A DNA stretch of 64,000 nt from positions 5,704,001 to 5,768,000 of the forward strand of contig VCCP01000002.1 of assembly GCA_005765155.1 (NCBI GenBank). The letters run 5' to 3'. Each line of letters opens with the position of its first letter. The first letter of the stretch is position 1. The position numbers and the translations under genes were made by a program. Source of the DNA: Zelopaecilomyces penicillatus. Taxonomy: Eukaryota > Ascomycota > Sordariomycetes > Hypocreales > Pseudodiploosporaceae. This document shows positions 58,486-64,000 of this stretch, one piece after another. The notes beneath the pieces were generated by a model that worked only from the letters and a program-made list of their open reading frames with translations, had not been told where the DNA came from and ran no database searches.

Positions 58486-61400
58486 ATGACCACCGCAGGT
58501 CCTGTCGACGGCGGGAGGCACCACGGCATGGCTGCCAACTCCAGACATAGCATGCCACCTCCGGCAGATCGCGGCAGCCGAAACGGAGGCTCTGGGCCTG
58601 CTGGGGCGGCGGGCCCGATTCCCCACATCGACGACGTGATTGCTGTGCCCAAAGATATCGACCCGAGGGAACCGATAAAGCGCTTGCTGAATATGGCCGA
58701 GGCGTCACTGACCAACTCTGAGATATGCCGCGACTTTGGCAGGCCCTCTCTTGCGTTGCAGGATTTCATCAGGGCATCCATCATTGTCGTACAAACGATC
58801 CCAAATCATGCCGATTATCTGGAGATGAAGGCCTCGCGCCGAGATGGGGCCCAGCGACACGCAGCCCTGCTCAAAAAGATATCACAGCAAAGCGAAGCAT
58901 ATGAGAGGATCAAGCGCGAAATCATACAGGACAATAGGATTACGGGTGTGCAGCCGACTGGTCGTCGCCCCTCACCAGCTTCCGCTGTTGGAAACGAGAG
59001 GCTCTCTACATCCTCCTCTTCATCCTCTTCGATAACGGCGACCTCTGTCCCAAAAAAACAACCACCTATTAATGGCAATTCTCGGCCCCAGGTGAATGGT
59101 TCATCTGGAAAGACAAAGCCCATTGTGCATCCAAAACCCCAGTCCCTGCACGGCAAAGCCATTAAGCCAGGACATGTCCGTGCTGCTTCAACGGCGTCGG
59201 CCAGCCAAGCCACGTTGGACCTGGCGGCCCGGTTTGCTAATCTGAGGGGCCCGCAGTCGTCCCCGGGCCAAGACCCTCGTATTAAGACTCATCAGATCAT
59301 TCCTCCGAAACCTGCTGGTCCCAGAGAGATGCCCCCCAGTCATCGCGCCCCTAGACTCGCAGTGGACAGTTCGATCCCAACTTTACCAAAGATACCAGAT
59401 GCTATCTACAGTCCTGCCCGAGGAAGTATTTCTGGAGAGACAACAAGGTTGCCCACAAGTGCGTCTAGAGGGCTCTCTAGTCGAACTGGATCATCAGTCT
59501 CCATCAATAGCACGTTAAGCATATCTACTCATCAGCACAATAACAATCATTCATCCTCCCAATCTCAAACTGCTTCAGAGGCTAGTTATATCGGGCCGTT
59601 TAGTATGTCTGACATTCCCATTACCATCCCAGCTGGAAATGGAATCAGCCCTAAGGAGCTGTACGATGCGATGAGGGCGAAGGGAACCATATTGATCATT
59701 GACATTCGGACACGAGAGAAGTTCGATGAGGGACACATCATGTCATCGTCGACAATCTGTATTGAGCCCAGCATTCTCTCCAGAGACGAAATTTCTGCGG
59801 ATGATATTGCAGAAGGCCTTGTTCTATCACCTAACCAAGAGCAGATTCTTTTCGAAGGGCGCACGAGTTATGACCTCGTGGTTATCTACGACCAATACTC
59901 AACTGATATAAACTATCCTCCCCGAAGTGCTAGCGACACTATTTTGGCTTCATTATATCGTGCTTTAGTGGACTTAAGCTATGGGCAGGAGCTCAAAAAC
60001 CCCCCCAAGGTTCTCAGTGGCGGGCTTGATGCTTGGATAGGGCTCATGGGTCAAGCATCACTACAGATTAATACCGCACCGAACCCAAGACGACTGCTTC
60101 CAGGTCACAGTTTTACAAACCCTCTCCAACGCAGAGAATCGAAGTATATCGGAAAGCCATTGAAGCCTTCGGATGTAAAGGCATGGCAAGCAGCTGTGGA
60201 GAATGAGGAAAAGGAAGCAGAAACAGCTACTGACCAGACCTTCCATCGGTCCACAGAGGCATTTCTCCGCAGATACCCCACAATATCTGAGCAAGAGTCA
60301 ATGGTTTCGACACTGCCAGGTCAAGCTGAGCAGAAACTGGAGCCATACGGAACTTCTCACAAAGTCGATCTATACACTGACTTACCTTCGCCCCCTGTGC
60401 GACCGCCCCCGGCTTTACCTCGACCCAGTTACAGTGGTTTGTCCCAAGAAGTTGGCGATGATGGCGACGATGCTGACCCAGCAGTGCCGGCCCAAAGGAC
60501 AGGAGGTCGTGCGAATAAGCCTGTAGATCAGTCATCGTCTGGCAATTCCCCAAACATATATACAGGGCTCAACAATCCCCACAACTGGTGCTATGCCAAC
60601 AGTACTCTCCAATCACTTTTGGCGTCCCCTGACTTCGGTGCAGAAATCAGTAATGCCGAGAGGATGAAGTTGTACAAGGTCCCGAAAATGAAGGACGAAA
60701 AGATGGAACATCCTCAACTCATGATACGAATATTATCCAACCTGTTTCATTGGATGGCCACACGCCATTTCAAAGTGATGAAAGCTCAAACTCTAATGGT
60801 GAGTTTCTCGAAAGATACCGTCCCAGTCGTCAGACTTTGTTTCTCCTCGTGCTAACCCTTTTGGTTCTAACAGGACTATTCTCGACACCTCTGTCTTGAC
60901 AACTCATCGGAAGCCAAATTTGGCGGTTCGCAACAGCAAGATGCTCAGGAATTTATGTCCTTTCTCATGGAACACCTCCATGATGAGACTAACACCCGGC
61001 GTGACCGCATGGGCATTGTCCCTCAGCCCGATACAAAAGGACAGTCGCTTCTTAGAGCTGCGAGGGACTACTGGAGGAGCCATGAAGAGGGCAACATGTC
61101 CATAGTTGACAAGTACTGGAGGGGCCTGGAACTCTCAACAGTAGAGTGCCAGCAATGTCACACCAAGACATTTACCTTTATGCCGTTTGAATGGATCTCT
61201 GCTTCTGTTGGCAAGCGACCAATGACCTTGGAACAGTCTCTCAATGACCATATTTCAGGGAACATTTTGGAGGACTTCACATGCGATCATTGCAAGCGCA
61301 AAACCCGTGCTCTACAGTCCCTCTCCTTTGCGCGGATGCCGGCGTTACTCTGCGTATGCTTCCGCCGATTTGAATATGACAGCAACACCTGCAATATCAA

Positions 61401-61761
61401 GAAGTCGACAGCAACCATTACGTGGGACTTCAATAATGTTGACTTCTCACCTTATTTCATGAACACTACGCCTGCAGACCGCAACGCAAATCTGGTTCAA
61501 GATAGAGCACTTAGAGGGCCGTTCCGGTACGAGTGCTATGCCGTCGTCGTCCATGACGGCAGGAGCACGGATACTGGCCATTATCTGGCATATGTCCGAG
61601 ACTCAACCTCCCACGATCCATATGCCTGGTTTTGCTGCAATGACAGCACCGTCACAAATGTGCGCATTGGCAGCGGCGAGCCAAAGGACATACAAAAGGA
61701 GGTGTTTAAGTCGGGCTCTGATCGCGTTCCCTATCTGGTGTTCTTCCGAAGGAAACCCTAG
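58486..61761 (+). CDS. Ubiquitin carboxyl-terminal hydrolase with rhodanese domain (DOA4/USP8 type)
   Basis: Two exons, join(58486..60798, 60874..61761), 1066 aa; the 75-nt intron (GTGAGT...AACAG) joins QTLM|DYSRHL. Domains: an N-terminal helical region at about 60-150 resembling the USP8 dimerisation/MIT-like domain (PREPIKRLLNMAEASL), a long Ser/Pro linker, a rhodanese-like domain at about 385-520 (ILIIDIRTREKFDEGHI) and the C-terminal USP catalytic domain from about 690. The Cys box is GLNNPHNWCYANS (Cys702), then QQQDAQEFMSFL; the His box is STDTGHYLAYVRD (His1007), with Asn in CCNDSTV. CQQCH and CDHCK form a zinc ribbon. The rhodanese loop reads IYDQYSTD with Asp where an active enzyme has Cys, so it is non-catalytic. 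In yeast Doa4 recovers ubiquitin from cargo at endosomes with ESCRT-III; this fits the ESCRT-0 gene 3 kb away. The next in-frame ATG is at 58528. Confidence 0.93.
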
Positions 61762-62562
61762 TGTGCCGAGATGATGTTATTTTGGCTTATAATGAGGGTG
61801 GTTGTTTATTTCCCCCCCCCCCCCTGAGATGTAAAAATAAACTTGGAAAGGAAGGGGGGTTGTTCTGGTAATGGATTTTCAAAGCTCCAGAAGGGAGAAA
61901 GAGGAAGACACTGCTCTTTAGAACCTTTGTAGTTTTTTTTTTCTCTTTTTGATGATTTATTTTCAAAGCCTTTTCTTTTGTTTCGTCTTTCACGACTGTT
62001 TGTTTGTTTTTGGGTCTTTTTGTGCTGTTACTTTCGGTCTCTTGGGTACACCTTCTTTCGCGCGCCATGATAAATGTCAAATAGGGCCAGGGACCTGGAA
62101 TGCTTCTGTTTCAGATAAATGAGGGAAAGAGAAAGCATAGCATAAGAGCATCAAGCATGGCACGGAGTTACACGGCGCTGACAGTAATGAGGGCGGGGAG
62201 TCTGGGTGAAGCCAAGCCTTTCGCAGCAACGGTTACTGCGGAAAGCGAGGGGGGCATAGGAACCATAGTGATTATATCAGCGTAGTCAGATATGAAAGCT
62301 ACTATTATGTATCACGTATCTTTACTTTGTCACATGTCTCACGTCAAATACACATTGAATCCTAAATCCAATATCAATGAAAGTTGTTTCACCAAATCCA
62401 ACGCCTACATAGTTACATTGCACAACATTAACAATAGACACCGTGCTTAGATACAAAGCACGGCGGCGGTATCATCGGGTCCCCATCATGGCGCTTTCGT
62501 ATCACCGGTCTTATCAAGTCTCTAACCAAACATCTCCATGACCATTACATCGTATTGTGTCT
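61762..62562. other. Convergent 3' intergenic region
   Basis: An 801-base spacer between the 3' ends of the hydrolase (+) and the acyl-CoA synthetase (-). It is T- and A-tract rich with a 13-base C tract at 61812. No gene seen. Confidence 0.6.
61812..61824. repeat. C13 homopolymer
   Basis: Thirteen consecutive C, 51 bases after the stop of the ubiquitin hydrolase, a position similar to the C tract after MPG1. Confidence 0.9.
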
Positions 62563-64000
62563 TTAAGGGCTGTGCTTGAGGCACTCGTCAATCTGTGTCT
62601 TCAAAGTCTCGCGAATGAACTTGCGATTCAGCTTTTGGGTAGCAGTGACCAAGTTCTAGAAAAAAGTCGTCAAGTTAGTATGAGTAGCTTAGGGAGTTTG
62701 TTCGAAAGACGGGGCGGTATCTTACGTTATCAGGTGTCCATTCCTCTTCAGTGATGACTACACCACCAACAATCTCGATTCCTGTAAGGCCGGAGCGTTT
62801 TCCGAGGGCCTGGAGCTCTTTCAGGACAGCATCGCGAACCTTGGCGTCGTTATGCATACTGTGCTCGCTCACACCCAGTTCCTTGGCCTTCTCAAGGAGG
62901 ATCTTCTCATTTGGCATGATGACAGCAATAGGGCGAGTGTGCTCGGGATCGGCGTGGACCATGACATTCTGAACGGATTGTGCTCCACGATAAACAGATT
63001 CGAGTTTCTCGAGGGCAATATATTCACCACCCTGCATCTTGACCAGATTCTTGACGCGGTCGATGACTCGAAGATGACCATCATCATCAAACTCTCCAAT
63101 ATCACCTGTCTTGAACCAACCTTCCGGAGTAATAGCCTTGGCAGTCTCTTCAGGGTTGTTGTAGTACTCCTTCATAACGGCGAGACCCTTGATCCAAATC
63201 TCACCCTGGGGCACCTTGGCGTCTGTGGAGTATCCTATTTCTGGGATGGACACCAACTTGACATCAACACCGGCAGGCACAGGGCCGATGGAGTTGGCTG
63301 AGTACTCAAGCGGGCTACCCAGTGCGCCATTGGCGCAGGTTTCAGTGAGACCGTATCCAGTAAGCATAGGCGCGAGGACCAAGGACAAGAAGTGCTTCGT
63401 GCTATCGGCGATACCACTAGCGCCATTCATAGTGAATCGCAGGCGGCCGCCTGTGAGCTCGCGGACCTTGCTAAACACAACATTATCAAACACAGAAGCG
63501 CCGGGGAGCTTGTTCTTCGACATGAAGGCCTTGAAGTTGAAGGCAGCCCAGAAAAGTGTCTTAACGACAGGGCTGGAGGTGTCGAGCTTGCCCATGACGC
63601 CCTTCTTGACAGTCTCCCAAATCTGAGGAACACCAACCATAACAGTTGGGCGCAACTCTCGCATATCGCCAGCGCAGTTTTTTACTGAGGAGTCGGCGAG
63701 AGTCCTGGGGTTGCCGTAACCAAGAGTGCCACCAATGAACAGAACAAGGTTCTCCAGAGACATCTCGAAAATATGTGCAAGCGGCAGGTAAGCAAGAATG
63801 ACCTCCTTGTCGCTGACGCATTCCTCCACACATTTATACAAACCAGTAACTGTGATGAGCAAATCGAGTCAGCTTGTTTGACTTCATTATGAAAGACTGA
63901 GTTCTATATAGTGGGATGGTGGGCAGAATGATGGGCAACTTACGTCCTGCGACAAGTCCTTCATGGGTAATGCAGGCACCCTTGGGCAGACCCGTGGAGC
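62563..64000 (-). CDS. Long-chain acyl-CoA synthetase, 3' part (cut by window edge)
   Basis: Partial gene, complement(join(62563..62655, 62726..63849, 63944..>64000)); the 5' end lies beyond the window. Introns are 70 and 94 nt and give EEEWTPDN|NLVTATQKLNRKF and HEGLVAG|LTGLYKCVEE. The family activates fatty acids with ATP and CoA to acyl-CoA for lipid synthesis, beta-oxidation or import (yeast Faa1-Faa4). Visible motifs: STGLPKGA from the AMP-binding P-loop at the window edge, ILAYLPLAHIFEM, MNGASGIADSTKHF, MLTGYGLTET and the fatty-acid signature around GWFKTGDIGEFDDDGHLRVI followed by DRVKNLVKMQGGEYIALE. The C-terminus lacks a canonical SKL-type peroxisomal signal (it ends CLKHSP), so a peroxisomal Faa2 role is less likely. 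Which paralogue it is cannot be decided without the N-terminus. About 425 residues are present. Confidence 0.93.

Noticed and set aside
58029..58784. 251-codon minus-strand frame
   Set aside because: Antisense to the 5' part of the ubiquitin hydrolase and its leader; no recognisable product.

Overview
The window looks like chromosomal DNA of a filamentous ascomycete. Genes are split by short spliceosomal introns, mostly 59-155 nt, with GTRAGT-type donors and YAG acceptors. Intergenic spaces are long. The gene content is fungal housekeeping plus typical Pezizomycotina families such as a Zn2Cys6 regulator, a secreted L-amino-acid oxidase and filamentous-type orphan proteins. The protein flavour suggests Sordariomycetes, probably Hypocreales, but this is inference from remembered family resemblance. 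No rRNA, tRNA, CRISPR or bacterial-type operon was found. Exon joins were worked out by hand from reading frame, splice consensus and family expectation.

Left part (1-24 kb) is gene-dense. It holds a 54-residue membrane peptide gene (+), a 449-aa orphan (+), then on the minus strand an AIM32/Apd1-type 2Fe-2S protein, an SCT1/GPT2-type glycerol-3-phosphate acyltransferase, an ETP1/BRAP2 RING ubiquitin ligase, a four-repeat polyubiquitin, a seven-exon L-amino-acid oxidase and an 820-aa Zn2Cys6 transcription factor.

Middle part (24-44 kb) is gene-poor. Only protein farnesyltransferase beta (+) and a small dsRBD-like protein (+) are supported. The rest has no recognisable coding sequence, but it contains repeated short words: the 9-mer TACGGAGTA and a 12-bp palindrome CTACCTAGGTAG.

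Right part (44-64 kb) is dense again: GDP-mannose pyrophosphorylase (+), glycerol kinase (-), an orphan gene with an in-frame TAG (+), a histidine phosphatase (-), a 271-bp hAT-like MITE with an 8-bp target duplication, VPS27 (ESCRT-0, -), a PHO85-type cyclin-dependent kinase (+), a rhodanese-containing ubiquitin hydrolase of the DOA4/USP8 type (+) and the 3' part of a long-chain acyl-CoA synthetase (-, cut by the window edge).

Functionally, several genes touch ubiquitin (polyubiquitin, ETP1, VPS27, the DUB) or lipid/glycerol metabolism (SCT1, GUT1, acyl-CoA synthetase). This is probably chance co-location rather than a cluster, since neighbours differ in orientation and spacing. The most unusual observations are the MITE, the interrupted orphan gene, the orphan dsRBD protein and the dispersed short palindromic words in gene-free DNA.
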